Shown here in pieces: positions 9,010 through 15,456 of a DNA stretch of 33,148 nt (position 1 is the stretch's first letter; each line of letters begins with the position of its first letter). The stretch lies in assembly GCA_964534175.1 (NCBI GenBank), contig CAZHNS010000025.1, positions 1 through 33,148 of the forward strand, in the 5' to 3' direction. The notes beneath the pieces were generated by a model that did not search any database, was not told the DNA's origin, and saw nothing but the letters and a program-made list of their open reading frames with translations. Source of the stretch: JAFGHJ01 sp964534175 (GTDB taxonomy: Bacteria > Hydrothermota > UBA3072). The translations under genes were made by a program, and so were the position numbers.

Positions 9010-9549
9010 TCATTTCTTTCGTAATGACGGAATCCACATAGGAACTTCATTCATATACTTCTTGTATTCATCCCCAAAATAAGAAAGTAAAAGTTTCTCT
9101 TCGAAACGTGAGATATAGTGTAAAAAAACTATCGCAAGAATCCATACAAAAGTAGCTGCAAGCGACATACGGAGTATCAAAAGTCCAAGATAGAGCAAAA
9201 TTTCACTTAGATATATAGGATGTCGAACAACAGCGAAGACACTTTTCCTTATCACACAAGGCACCTCTCTCTTCTCGCCGAATACGGTTCTAAGCCCAGT
9301 CCACGCAAGATAGGCTGACGTCAACAATATAATTATTCCTAAAGGAATTCTAACCAATGGTAAAAATTGTTCTCCCTTAAAAGTGGAATACTTAAAGAAA
9401 AATGTATCTGTAATCCACACACCCATAAAAATAATATAAAACATAATTTGCCCAATATCGCTTAAATGGTTTTCCCCAATCAGGTCTTCCCGACCTGCAT
9501 GTTTCCTTATACGTTTGTCTTCAGCCTGTTTTACCTCTTCTTCTTGCAT
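9010..9549 (-). CDS. Isoprenylcysteine carboxyl methyltransferase-like membrane protein
   Basis: 179 residues with about four hydrophobic segments (roughly 30-50, 65-90, 115-130 and 132-145). The C-terminal half carries the ICMT/PEMT-family signature: RHPIYLSEILLYLG, then a Glu-rich EEKLLLSYFGDEYKKYMNEVP. In this family these bind S-adenosylmethionine at the membrane face. Bacterial members methylate varied or unknown substrates, so I call only the family. GGGAGGGG lies seven bases before the ATG. It has its own promoter inside the end of the preceding transporter gene (TTGACG-17-TATAAT, 9599-9627). The following nuclease-fold gene starts 34 bases on. Confidence 0.85.
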   Translation of the reverse strand: MQEEEVKQAEDKRIRKHAGREDLIGENHLSDIGQIMFYIIFMGVWITDTFFFKYSTFKGEQFLPLVRIPLGIIILLTSAYLAWTGLRTVFGEKREVPCVIRKSVFAVVRHPIYLSEILLYLGLLILRMSLAATFVWILAIVFLHYISRFEEKLLLSYFGDEYKKYMNEVPMWIPSLRKK

Positions 9550-9598
9550 AAAATTTCCCCTCCCTGAAGGTTTTTATTCATTCTTTCCTATATATCAT

Positions 9599-9627
9599 AT
9601 TATACAGTAAGTCATTTACTACGTCAA
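9599..9627 (-). promoter_or_regulatory. Internal sigma70-type promoter for the ICMT-like gene
   Basis: On the - strand: TTGACG (9627-9622), 17 bases, then TATAAT (9604-9599). The -35 box is made by the last two codons and the first stop base of the AEC transporter gene. Predicted transcription start is near 9592, giving a leader of about 43 bases that contains the GGGAGGGG ribosome-binding site. Confidence 0.7.
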
Positions 9628-10551
9628 CCTGGTGAATAAATACATCATTAAGGGTATAGATATTAAAGAGAATAGAAAACTCGAAAGCAAAAATTGATTC
9701 ACGAGAGCACGATCGCCTCCATTCCTATCCGTTATCAGAGGGGTTGCAGTAACAGGAGGTGCAGCACTTTCAATCATTAAAACCAAAGCAATATTGAAAG
9801 ACGGTTTAATCAAAATTATTATTCCCAGCATAACAAGAGGCATAATCAAGTTTTTAAAAATCAAAAATTTAATGATCTCTCCAACGTATAAATTCCCTAC
9901 ATTCTTAAAGTCGATTAATATATTGCCTCCGAGTATTATCATTAAAAGAGGAATGCTCATCGCTCCAACCATCTCTAAACTTGCAATAATAAAAGAAGGA
10001 ATATAAACATTGAATCCGGTAAGTTTCAAAATAACCGCTAAAACAGTACCCACAAAAACGGGATGAAAGATTTTCTTCCATTGTATTTTTCCTCTCGATG
10101 AAAAAAACAGAAAAGAAGTGGTAAAAAAGAAAGAGGCATAAAAAATTATAAATAAGAATAAATCAACTATATATTTAGAATTCCTGCCAAACATTCCTGC
10201 CAATATAGCAAGCGGAAAGAATATTCCGTTTTGATAAAAAAGTGAGACACCGAATTCTCTTTTATTCTCTTTTCTTGCAAAAATAATCCCAATCAAAGTT
10301 ACGATAAAGGCAATAACCGTAAAGAAACCCCACCACAAAGGCAATTTCCACCAATTCGTTTTTATAACTGGATTAAAATTATTGATTATATTCGTAAATA
10401 TAAGAGCAGGAAGAGCAATCTCGAGCGCAAGCGGCGAGAGAAGTGAAAAGAAACTCTCTTTAACCATCCGCCTTGTAATCATCCATGCACCAATTACCCC
10501 TATAAAAAGAAGCATTGCGACAGCCTGAAAAGCGGAAATTAATATATTCAT
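9619..10551 (-). CDS. AEC (auxin efflux carrier) family transporter
   Basis: 310 residues, nearly all hydrophobic, with about ten predicted membrane segments in the two five-helix halves typical of AEC/malonate-malate permease proteins. The N-terminal repeat has LLFIGVIGAWMITRRM and LALEIALPALIFTNII (the family Pro in the discontinuous helix). The C-terminal half has PLLMIILGG and ESAAPPVTATPLI, where family members place the second crossover helix. The substrate is probably an organic anion but is not determined. The ATG comes eight bases after the stop of the FAH-family gene, and a GAGGAA within that gene's end may serve as its ribosome-binding site. It sits in the ddl operon with no obvious pathway link. 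Confidence 0.9.
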   Translation of the reverse strand: MNILISAFQAVAMLLFIGVIGAWMITRRMVKESFFSLLSPLALEIALPALIFTNIINNFNPVIKTNWWKLPLWWGFFTVIAFIVTLIGIIFARKENKREFGVSLFYQNGIFFPLAILAGMFGRNSKYIVDLFLFIIFYASFFFTTSFLFFSSRGKIQWKKIFHPVFVGTVLAVILKLTGFNVYIPSFIIASLEMVGAMSIPLLMIILGGNILIDFKNVGNLYVGEIIKFLIFKNLIMPLVMLGIIILIKPSFNIALVLMIESAAPPVTATPLITDRNGGDRALVNQFLLSSFLFSLISIPLMMYLFTRLT

Positions 10552-10559
10552 ACTAAAAT

Positions 10560-11222
10560 TTATTCCTCGGCTTCAACAGAAAATTTTAATATTCCAATAC
10601 CCTCAATACCGGATTCGACAAAATCTCCCGCTTTCATCGGACCAACACCTTCCGGTGTACCTGCTGCAATTATATCCATAGGTTCAAGCGTCATAACATG
10701 GGAAAGATAAGAAATTAAATCTTCAACTGAAAATATCATGTTTTCAGTATTACTGTTCTGTTTTGTTTCTCCGTTTAACTTCAAATATATATCCAGATTA
10801 TGACAATCTACATCACTGGCAGGTATAATCTCAGGACCTATAGGAGCAAAAGTATCGTATCCTTTTGCAATATCCCAGGGCATACCTTCTTTCATCTCCC
10901 TTGCCTGTATATCTCTCGCGGTAACGTCATTAAGAACAGTAAAACCAAGAACATAATCAAGTGCCTCTTCTTTTGATACTTTCCAACATTTTTCTTTTAT
11001 TATAGCTGCAAGTTCAACCTCATAATCGACTCTTTTTGAGGATTTTGGTATTACAACTACACTGTTATTGCCGATAATTGCGGACGGCGGTTTCAAAAAA
11101 ATCTTCGGGTCATCCGGTATGGATAATTCAAGTTCATTTATATGTTCCACGTAATTTTTTGCAACAGCGAGAATTTTGGTTGGTTTTAATTCTATTAAAT
11201 TTTCCTTGAATTTAATTTTCAT
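10560..11222 (-). CDS. Fumarylacetoacetate hydrolase family protein
   Basis: 220 residues covering the single FAH catalytic domain. Visible family motifs are AKNYVEHINE, FLKPPSAIIG, DYEVELAAII (acidic metal ligands), GFTVLNDVTARDIQ, KGYDTFAPIGP, and the C-terminal AAGTPEGVGPMKAGD. Such short proteins act as acylpyruvases, oxaloacetate decarboxylases/tautomerases or 2-hydroxyhepta-2,4-diene-1,7-dioate isomerases; sequence alone does not decide between them. It lies 37 bases downstream of ddl and eight bases upstream of the AEC gene. The ATG has no clear Shine-Dalgarno sequence, so either coupling from ddl or a weak start is implied. An organic-acid link with the neighbouring AEC carrier is possible but is only inference. 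Confidence 0.9.
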   Translation of the reverse strand: MKIKFKENLIELKPTKILAVAKNYVEHINELELSIPDDPKIFLKPPSAIIGNNSVVVIPKSSKRVDYEVELAAIIKEKCWKVSKEEALDYVLGFTVLNDVTARDIQAREMKEGMPWDIAKGYDTFAPIGPEIIPASDVDCHNLDIYLKLNGETKQNSNTENMIFSVEDLISYLSHVMTLEPMDIIAAGTPEGVGPMKAGDFVESGIEGIGILKFSVEAEE

Positions 11223-11259
11223 AAGAATTACTTATCAAATGACAATGAAAATTAAACTA

Positions 11260-12360
11260 TCACTCAAAAGATGTCTTTAATTTCTGTTCTTTATTAAAAC
11301 GGTCGATCGCTAGTTGGATAAGCCTATCGATTAATTCGGTATACGGTATACCGCTTGCTTCCCATAATTTTGGATACATACTGATTTTTGTAAAACCGGG
11401 AATAGTATTTATCTCGTTCACTAAAATTTCATTATTATCACGCAGGAAGAAGTCTACCCTTGCCATTCCACTGCAACACAAAGCCTCAAAGGCTTTAACG
11501 GCATATTCCTGAATCTTTTTTATAGTTTCCTCAGACAACTTAGCCGGAACTTCTAATTTGGCAGCTTCTGCATCTAAATATTTTGTTTCATAAGAATAAA
11601 ATCCACTGTTTACGACTATTTCCCCCGGTAACGAGGTTATAGGGTTTTCGTTACCGAGTACCGAACACTCTATTTCTCTACCTGTTATAGCTTCCTCAAT
11701 AATTATTTTTTTGTCATATTTAAAAGCGTTTTCTATTGCTTTTTTAAACTCTTCTTTATTATCTATTTTGCTTATTCCCACCGAAGAGCCCAGGTTCGCA
11801 GGTTTTACAAACATTTTCTTTCCAAGTTTTTTAGCTAATTTATCAAAACTCGTATCTTTAATGGTTTCCTTATTAAAAACTTCAAATTTTGGAGTTGGTA
11901 TCCCGGCATCGCGAAGAAGCCGCTTTAAAACATCTTTATCCATGCCTACTGCGGAACCGAGCACGTCAGCACCTACGTAAGGTATATTTGCCATTCTTAA
12001 GAGGCCCTGGATTGAACCATCTTCGCCGTAAGTACCATGCAGAATTGGAAATGCTACATTTATTTTACCTCTGCGTTTATTATCTGAAATACTAACTAAT
12101 TCATTAGAATCCTTTATAGGTACAAGAACCACTTTTACATCCGCTTTATTTATCTTCGCGAGCTTCGGATTACTGCTTTCCAGGATAAATTTTGACTGTT
12201 CGTTTAAATACCAGGTTCCGTCTTTATCTATACCGATTGGTATTGGCTCATATTTTTCCTTATCTATTGCATCTATTACATTTTTTGCGGAAATGATAGA
12301 TATTTCATGTTCTGCCGATTTCCCTCCAAAAATAATCGCGACTCTTATTTTCTCAATCAA
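11260..12360 (-). CDS. ddl: D-alanine--D-alanine ligase
   Basis: ATP-grasp ligase making D-Ala-D-Ala for peptidoglycan. 366 residues, in the DdlA-type size range. Motifs: IIFGGKSAEHEISIISA at the N-terminus, FVKPANLGSSVGISKI (ATP-grasp loop), EEAITGREIECSVLG, YSYETKY (the Tyr region typical of D-Ala rather than D-Lac ligases), and VNEINTIPGFTKISMYP at the metal/substrate site. The start is TTG at 12360: AAGGAGG (12375-12369) lies eight bases upstream and no ATG occurs in the first 60 codons that would keep the FGG motif. First gene of a - strand operon with its own promoter (12397-12424). It shows the organism makes peptidoglycan. Confidence 0.95.
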   Translation of the reverse strand: MIEKIRVAIIFGGKSAEHEISIISAKNVIDAIDKEKYEPIPIGIDKDGTWYLNEQSKFILESSNPKLAKINKADVKVVLVPIKDSNELVSISDNKRRGKINVAFPILHGTYGEDGSIQGLLRMANIPYVGADVLGSAVGMDKDVLKRLLRDAGIPTPKFEVFNKETIKDTSFDKLAKKLGKKMFVKPANLGSSVGISKIDNKEEFKKAIENAFKYDKKIIIEEAITGREIECSVLGNENPITSLPGEIVVNSGFYSYETKYLDAEAAKLEVPAKLSEETIKKIQEYAVKAFEALCCSGMARVDFFLRDNNEILVNEINTIPGFTKISMYPKLWEASGIPYTELIDRLIQLAIDRFNKEQKLKTSFE

Positions 12361-12396
12361 ATTAAGAACCTCCTTCTATCGAAACTGTTATTTTGA

Positions 12397-12424
12397 AATT
12401 TAAAAGTTTTGATTTAAAAGTCAA
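12397..12424 (-). promoter_or_regulatory. Putative promoter of the ddl operon
   Basis: On the - strand: TTGACT (12424-12419), 16 bases, TAAATT (12402-12397). Transcription would start near 12390, about 30 bases before the TTG start of ddl, and the leader contains AAGGAGG. It diverges from the his/aro/trp promoter about 140 bases away. Confidence 0.55.
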
Positions 12425-12561
12425 GGAGAAATGTGCTTCGCAACGTAAATTTGGAAATTGTTGAATTAGTATTTAGTAAAACTGGGTTTTTAATTTTTAA
12501 ACTTTGATTTGTAATTTTAAGTTTTGATACTTATTCTTTACATTCCAGTTTATTAAACCCC
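12425..12561. other. A+T-rich divergent intergenic segment with short repeated words
   Basis: No gene is visible. Three similar words occur in and just beside it on the + strand: AAAGTTTTGATTT (12403-12415), AAACTTTGATTT (12499-12510) and AAGTTTTGAT (12519-12528). The last lies about 35 bases upstream of the -35 box of the superoperon promoter, where an activator or repressor could bind, but in such A+T-rich DNA this could be chance. Confidence 0.3.
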
Positions 12562-12598
12562 TTGACATGTCCTAACTTTTGTCTATATTACTGTCATG
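12562..12598 (+). promoter_or_regulatory. Promoter of the his/aro/trp superoperon, leaderless geometry
   Basis: TTGACA (12562-12567, consensus), a 16-base spacer, TATATT (12584-12589), six bases, then the ATG of the leader ORF at 12596. Transcription should begin at or within a base or two of that ATG. There is no Shine-Dalgarno sequence upstream of the ATG, consistent with a leaderless message. It is the only strong + strand promoter I see between the divergent ddl gene and hisG. Confidence 0.8.
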
Positions 12599-12766
12599 AA
12601 TAATAACGATACAAAAATTAATTCAATAAATAAGAGCATCCAAAAATCTCTCAGGAGGTCATTTTTTAGTCCTTCGGAAAGAATCGTTCGTTATTACGTT
12701 TATTCCTACATATTCTATTATTCCTGGTGGCACAAAAACGAAAATACATCCGAGTTCAAAGCCTAA
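12596..12766 (+). CDS. Putative leader peptide rich in Tyr, Phe, Trp and His codons
   Basis: A 56-codon ORF too short for ordinary gene calling, starting exactly where the promoter predicts the 5' end. Codons 33-46 (12692-12733) read YYVYSYIFYYSWWH: six Tyr, one Phe, two Trp and one His in fourteen. Phe also occurs at 23, 24 and 54. The downstream operon makes precisely these four amino acids. Known his, trp and phe leader peptides use the same logic, each for its own amino acid; here all four are combined, which I infer is a multi-amino-acid starvation sensor. Upstream of the run lies an internal AGGAGG (codons 20-21) without a start codon at normal spacing. The last codons (TCCGAGTT, 12749-12756) can pair with 12797-12804. 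An alternative reading is a tiny basic membrane protein. I am confident about the pattern and less so about the mechanism. Confidence 0.7.
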   Translation: MNNNDTKINSINKSIQKSLRRSFFSPSERIVRYYVYSYIFYYSWWHKNENTSEFKA

Positions 12767-12804
12767 AGTTAACACTAATAACAGGGCAAATTTAAAAACT
12801 CGGA
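12749..12804 (+). promoter_or_regulatory. Possible RNA helix covering the ribosome-binding site of the second small ORF
   Basis: TCCGAGTT (12749-12756, last codons of the leader ORF) is perfectly complementary to AACTCGGA (12797-12804), with a 40-base loop holding a smaller GCC/GGC pairing (12761-12763 with 12785-12787). The 3' arm overlaps CGGAG (12801-12805), the presumed ribosome-binding site for the ATG at 12816. The 5' arm can alternatively pair with TTCGGA at 12673-12678 (one G-U). A ribosome ending translation at 12764 would open the main helix; one stalled at the aromatic codons would not reach it. Confidence 0.4.
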
Positions 12805-12815
12805 GAGTAAGAAAA

Positions 12816-12953
12816 ATGTTTTTTTCTGTAATTAGCTATTACACAAAACCAAACAAAAAAATCGCACTGAACTACAGTGAAACGAAGAATTTCGTCAAAA
12901 AAAGGAAAGTAAAAAACTCTTCTGTGTTCTCTGTGGCTTTGTGTGAGAATTAG
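12816..12953 (+). CDS. Possible second small ORF between the leader peptide and hisG
   Basis: 45 codons, beginning MFFSVISYYTK and ending in a segment encoded by a CACAGAG-type repeat (SSVFSVALCEN). GGAG (12802-12805) lies ten bases upstream of the ATG and is part of the helix at 12749-12804. The TAG stop (12951-12953) is four bases before the hisG ATG, a spacing suited to translational coupling, and hisG has no good ribosome-binding site of its own. Its first nine residues contain two Phe and two Tyr. I do not recognise it. It may be a second leader or coupling ORF, or chance openness of A-rich sequence. Confidence 0.35.
   Translation: MFFSVISYYTKPNKKIALNYSETKNFVKKRKVKNSSVFSVALCEN
12917..12945 (-). 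repeat. CACAGAG-type intergenic repeat in front of hisG
   Basis: Read on the - strand this segment contains CACAAAGCCACAGAGAACACAGAAG, the same family as 6785-6814 and 27427-27518 but inverted relative to 6785-6814. It ends about a dozen bases before the hisG ATG and supplies the 3' end of the small ORF at 12816-12953. Confidence 0.6.
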
Positions 12954-12957
12954 AAAG

Positions 12958-13806
12958 ATGAAAAAATTAAAAATTGTAATACCAAAAGGAAGAATTTACG
13001 ACAACGTCGCAGATTTACTGATTTCTGCCGGTATATCTTTCAAAATTACAGGTAGAAATTATCGCCCGCTGGTGAGCAATGAAAAAATAGATATAAAAAT
13101 AATGAAACCTCAAAACATTCCAAAACTCGTTGAAATGGGAGCACGTGACATAGGTTTTACGGGTTACGACTGGATAAAAGAAGAAAAAGCCGATGTAATC
13201 GAAGTTATGGACCTCACTTTTGATCCGGTGCAAATAGTCTGCGCGATTCCATCGAAATATTCTATAAAAGAGCTAAAAAAAAGAAAGATTATCGTTGCAT
13301 CAGAATATGAGAATATATCCAGGCAATTTTTAAATAAGAAAAAGTACAAATTCGAACTTATTCGCACTTATGGAGCAACAGAAGTCTTTCCGCCAGATGA
13401 CGCAGACATGATTATAGACAATACTTCAACGGGAACAACACTAGCGGAGCACAATTTAAAAGTAGTGGCTACAGTTATGGAATCTTCAACAAGATTCATT
13501 GCAAACAGAAAAGCCATGAAGAAAAAAGAAAAAGAAATTAATAAACTAAAGATGCTTTTCAATGCTGTTCTGGACGCGAGAAAAAAAGTTTTGTTGGAAA
13601 TGAACGTTCCCGCGGATAAATTAGAAAAGCTGGTAAAATTTTTACCCTGTATGCGTTCCCCGACAGTAGCACCTCTCTACAAGGAAGAAGGATACGCTGT
13701 TAAAATAGCAGTGGATAAATCCGATGTTCTAGATTTGATACCCAAATTGAAGAAATACGGGGCAAAAGACATACTGGAATATGAAATAAGCAAGGTGGTA
13801 TTATGA
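12958..13806 (+). CDS. hisG: ATP phosphoribosyltransferase, long form
   Basis: First enzyme of histidine synthesis (ATP plus PRPP gives phosphoribosyl-ATP) and its usual feedback point. 282 residues: catalytic part about 1-205 with KIVIPKGRIYD at the start, ARDIGFTGYDW and the PRPP-binding DADMIIDNTSTGTTL, followed by an ACT-like regulatory domain (about 206-282, including MRSPTVAPLY). This is the long HisG form that does not need HisZ. The ATG at 12958 begins MKKLKIVIPKG; a GTG at 12943 would add five residues but lies inside a repeat and has no ribosome-binding site. Translation probably depends on the small ORF ending four bases upstream. First structural gene of the superoperon, overlapping hisC by four bases (ATGA). 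Confidence 0.95.
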   Translation: MKKLKIVIPKGRIYDNVADLLISAGISFKITGRNYRPLVSNEKIDIKIMKPQNIPKLVEMGARDIGFTGYDWIKEEKADVIEVMDLTFDPVQIVCAIPSKYSIKELKKRKIIVASEYENISRQFLNKKKYKFELIRTYGATEVFPPDDADMIIDNTSTGTTLAEHNLKVVATVMESSTRFIANRKAMKKKEKEINKLKMLFNAVLDARKKVLLEMNVPADKLEKLVKFLPCMRSPTVAPLYKEEGYAVKIAVDKSDVLDLIPKLKKYGAKDILEYEISKVVL

Positions 13807-14864
13807 AATACATAAGAAAATCGATCCAGGAACTAAAAGAATATACCGTTCCGCAAGATAAATATGAAGTAAAACTAAATCAAAACGAATCGCCTTACGA
13901 TGTTCCTGAAGATTTAAAAAAAGAGATTATTGAGAAAATGATGGCTACAGACTGGAATAGATACCCATCCAGGACTGCTATTCCTCTGGCAAAAGCTATC
14001 TCGGTATATACAAACTTCCCTGAAGAAGGCATTGTAGCAGCAAACGCATCCAATGAAATCCTGCAGGGCACCTTTCAAGCAATCTGTGACTCGGGTGATA
14101 AAATTGTGGCTATCTCTCCCGGTTTTGCTATATACCCGTACTTATCGAAAATTATGGACTTAAACCTCATCGAAGTTCCGCTATTGGAAGATTTTTCATT
14201 CAATGTTCCCGAAATCATAAAAGAAGGGGAAGATGCAAAAATGATTGTCCTTGCACTTCCCAACAATCCTACAGGTACTACAATTTCGTTAGAAAAAATA
14301 GAAGAAATAGCACGGAACATAAACGGAATTTTTGTTGTCGATGAAGCTTATTTTGAATTTTCGAAGAAAACAGCAATTTCCCTACTGGACAAATACGATA
14401 ATATTATCATAATTAGAACATTATCGAAAGCTTTCGGGCTCGCTGGACTCCGTCTTGGATATCTTTTAACTAACGCAGAAATTGCCAGCGCAATCCAGAA
14501 AGCAAAGTTGCCTTTTTCGGTTGGAATATTTGGGCAAATTGCGGGAGAAATTTTGTTGAAGAAAAACGAATACATAAAAGACGTGGTTGAAAAAATCCTG
14601 GATGAAAAAGAAAAAGTTTTTGCGGAACTAAAAGGGATTGCTACCATAGAACCCATACCTTCCTGCACAAACTTCATCCTTTTTCGAACACAGAAGATAC
14701 CCGGAAAAGAGTTATTCAATGAAATGTATAGAAGAGGAGTCTTATTACGATTTTTCAACACACCGAGATTGAAAAATACTTTAAGGGTAACAATCGGAAA
14801 ACCAGAACAAAATAAAATGTTTCTTAAAACTTTAAAAGAGGTCCTTTTTAATGCGAAAAGCTAA
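13803..14864 (+). CDS. hisC: Histidinol-phosphate aminotransferase
   Basis: PLP-dependent class I/II aminotransferase making histidinol phosphate. 353 residues. Cofactor and substrate residues: LNQNESPYDVP near the N-terminus, LALPNNPTG (Asn155), VVDEAYFEF (Asp180, Tyr183), Lys209 in RTLSKAFGLAGLRLGY, and the late Arg in NTLRVTIGKPEQN. Its ATG overlaps the hisG stop as ATGA. No separate aromatic aminotransferase occurs in the window, and HisC-type enzymes in other bacteria transaminate phenylpyruvate and hydroxyphenylpyruvate. This copy could therefore also finish Phe and Tyr synthesis; that is inference from context. Its 3' end overlaps hisB by 14 bases. Confidence 0.93.
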   Translation: MKYIRKSIQELKEYTVPQDKYEVKLNQNESPYDVPEDLKKEIIEKMMATDWNRYPSRTAIPLAKAISVYTNFPEEGIVAANASNEILQGTFQAICDSGDKIVAISPGFAIYPYLSKIMDLNLIEVPLLEDFSFNVPEIIKEGEDAKMIVLALPNNPTGTTISLEKIEEIARNINGIFVVDEAYFEFSKKTAISLLDKYDNIIIIRTLSKAFGLAGLRLGYLLTNAEIASAIQKAKLPFSVGIFGQIAGEILLKKNEYIKDVVEKILDEKEKVFAELKGIATIEPIPSCTNFILFRTQKIPGKELFNEMYRRGVLLRFFNTPRLKNTLRVTIGKPEQNKMFLKTLKEVLFNAKS

Positions 14865-15456
14865 AATCGAAAGAAAAACAAAAGAAACAGATATTACAAT
14901 AGATTTAAAAATTGAAGGCAGCGGTAAGTATGACATTAAAAATCCTATTGGGTTTTTAACACACTCCTTTGAAAATTTTACCAAACACGGTCTTTTTGAC
15001 ATCAAGATGAAGGCGAAAGGAGATTTAGAGGTTGATCAGCACCATCTTGTTGAGGATTGCGGTATTGCTTTGGGTGAGGCTTTTAAAAAAGCGCTAGGGG
15101 ACAAAAAAGGTATCAATAGAGCGGGATATTTCGTTTATCCTATGGACGAAGCTCTTGCGGTTGTAGCAATTGATATCAGCGGACGACCCTACCTTCAGTT
15201 CGATGTAAAATTGAAGAGAAGGCTTTGCGGCGATTTAGACACCGACCTGCTGGAAGATTTCTTTCAAGGAGTTGCTACGGGTCTTCTGGCAAATATTGTT
15301 GTTAGAATGCCTTTTGGTCGAAGTGATCACCACAAAATAGAAGCCATTTTTAAAGCCTTTGGTAAAGCTATGAAAATGGCATGCTCAAAAGACAAAAGAG
15401 CAAGGGAAAATATACCCAGTACAAAGGGAAAAATAGGCAATGATAGCAATAATTGA
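14851..15456 (+). CDS. hisB: Imidazoleglycerol-phosphate dehydratase
   Basis: Dehydrates imidazoleglycerol phosphate to imidazoleacetol phosphate. 201 residues, so a stand-alone dehydratase without the N-terminal phosphatase found in enterobacterial HisB. Metal-binding motifs are DQHHLVEDCGIALGEA (His64, His65, Glu68) and FGRSDHHKIEAIFKAFGKAM (His160, His161, Glu164), plus His38. Two family positions are unusual: FLTHSFENF where most members have F-x-DHM (Thr37 for Asp), and HHL where HHT is usual. All expected metal-ligand His and Glu residues are kept, so it should be active. Starts 14 bases inside hisC after GAGGT and overlaps hisH by 17 bases. Confidence 0.94.
   Translation: MRKAKIERKTKETDITIDLKIEGSGKYDIKNPIGFLTHSFENFTKHGLFDIKMKAKGDLEVDQHHLVEDCGIALGEAFKKALGDKKGINRAGYFVYPMDEALAVVAIDISGRPYLQFDVKLKRRLCGDLDTDLLEDFFQGVATGLLANIVVRMPFGRSDHHKIEAIFKAFGKAMKMACSKDKRARENIPSTKGKIGNDSNN

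Noticed and set aside
12810..12827. T-run at 12819-12825 as the U-tract of a transcription terminator
   Set aside because: The nearest stable helix ends at 12804, fourteen bases earlier. The A-run/T-run pairing itself is too weak.
12862..12900. Two adjacent hairpins (CACTG-AACTA-CAGTG and ACGAA-GAAT-TTCGT) as an attenuator terminator before hisG
   Set aside because: Stems are only five base pairs and are followed by an A-run, not a U-run, on the + strand, so they do not form an intrinsic terminator in the operon direction.
12943..12957. GTG at 12943 as the hisG start
   Set aside because: It lies within the CACAGAG-type repeat, has no ribosome-binding site and adds residues not seen at HisG N-termini; the ATG at 12958 gives the normal MKKLKIVIPKG start.
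12596..12957. T-box riboswitch or tRNA-like leader
   Set aside because: I found no T-box consensus, specifier loop or terminator/antiterminator pair; the aromatic codons lie in a translatable ORF instead.
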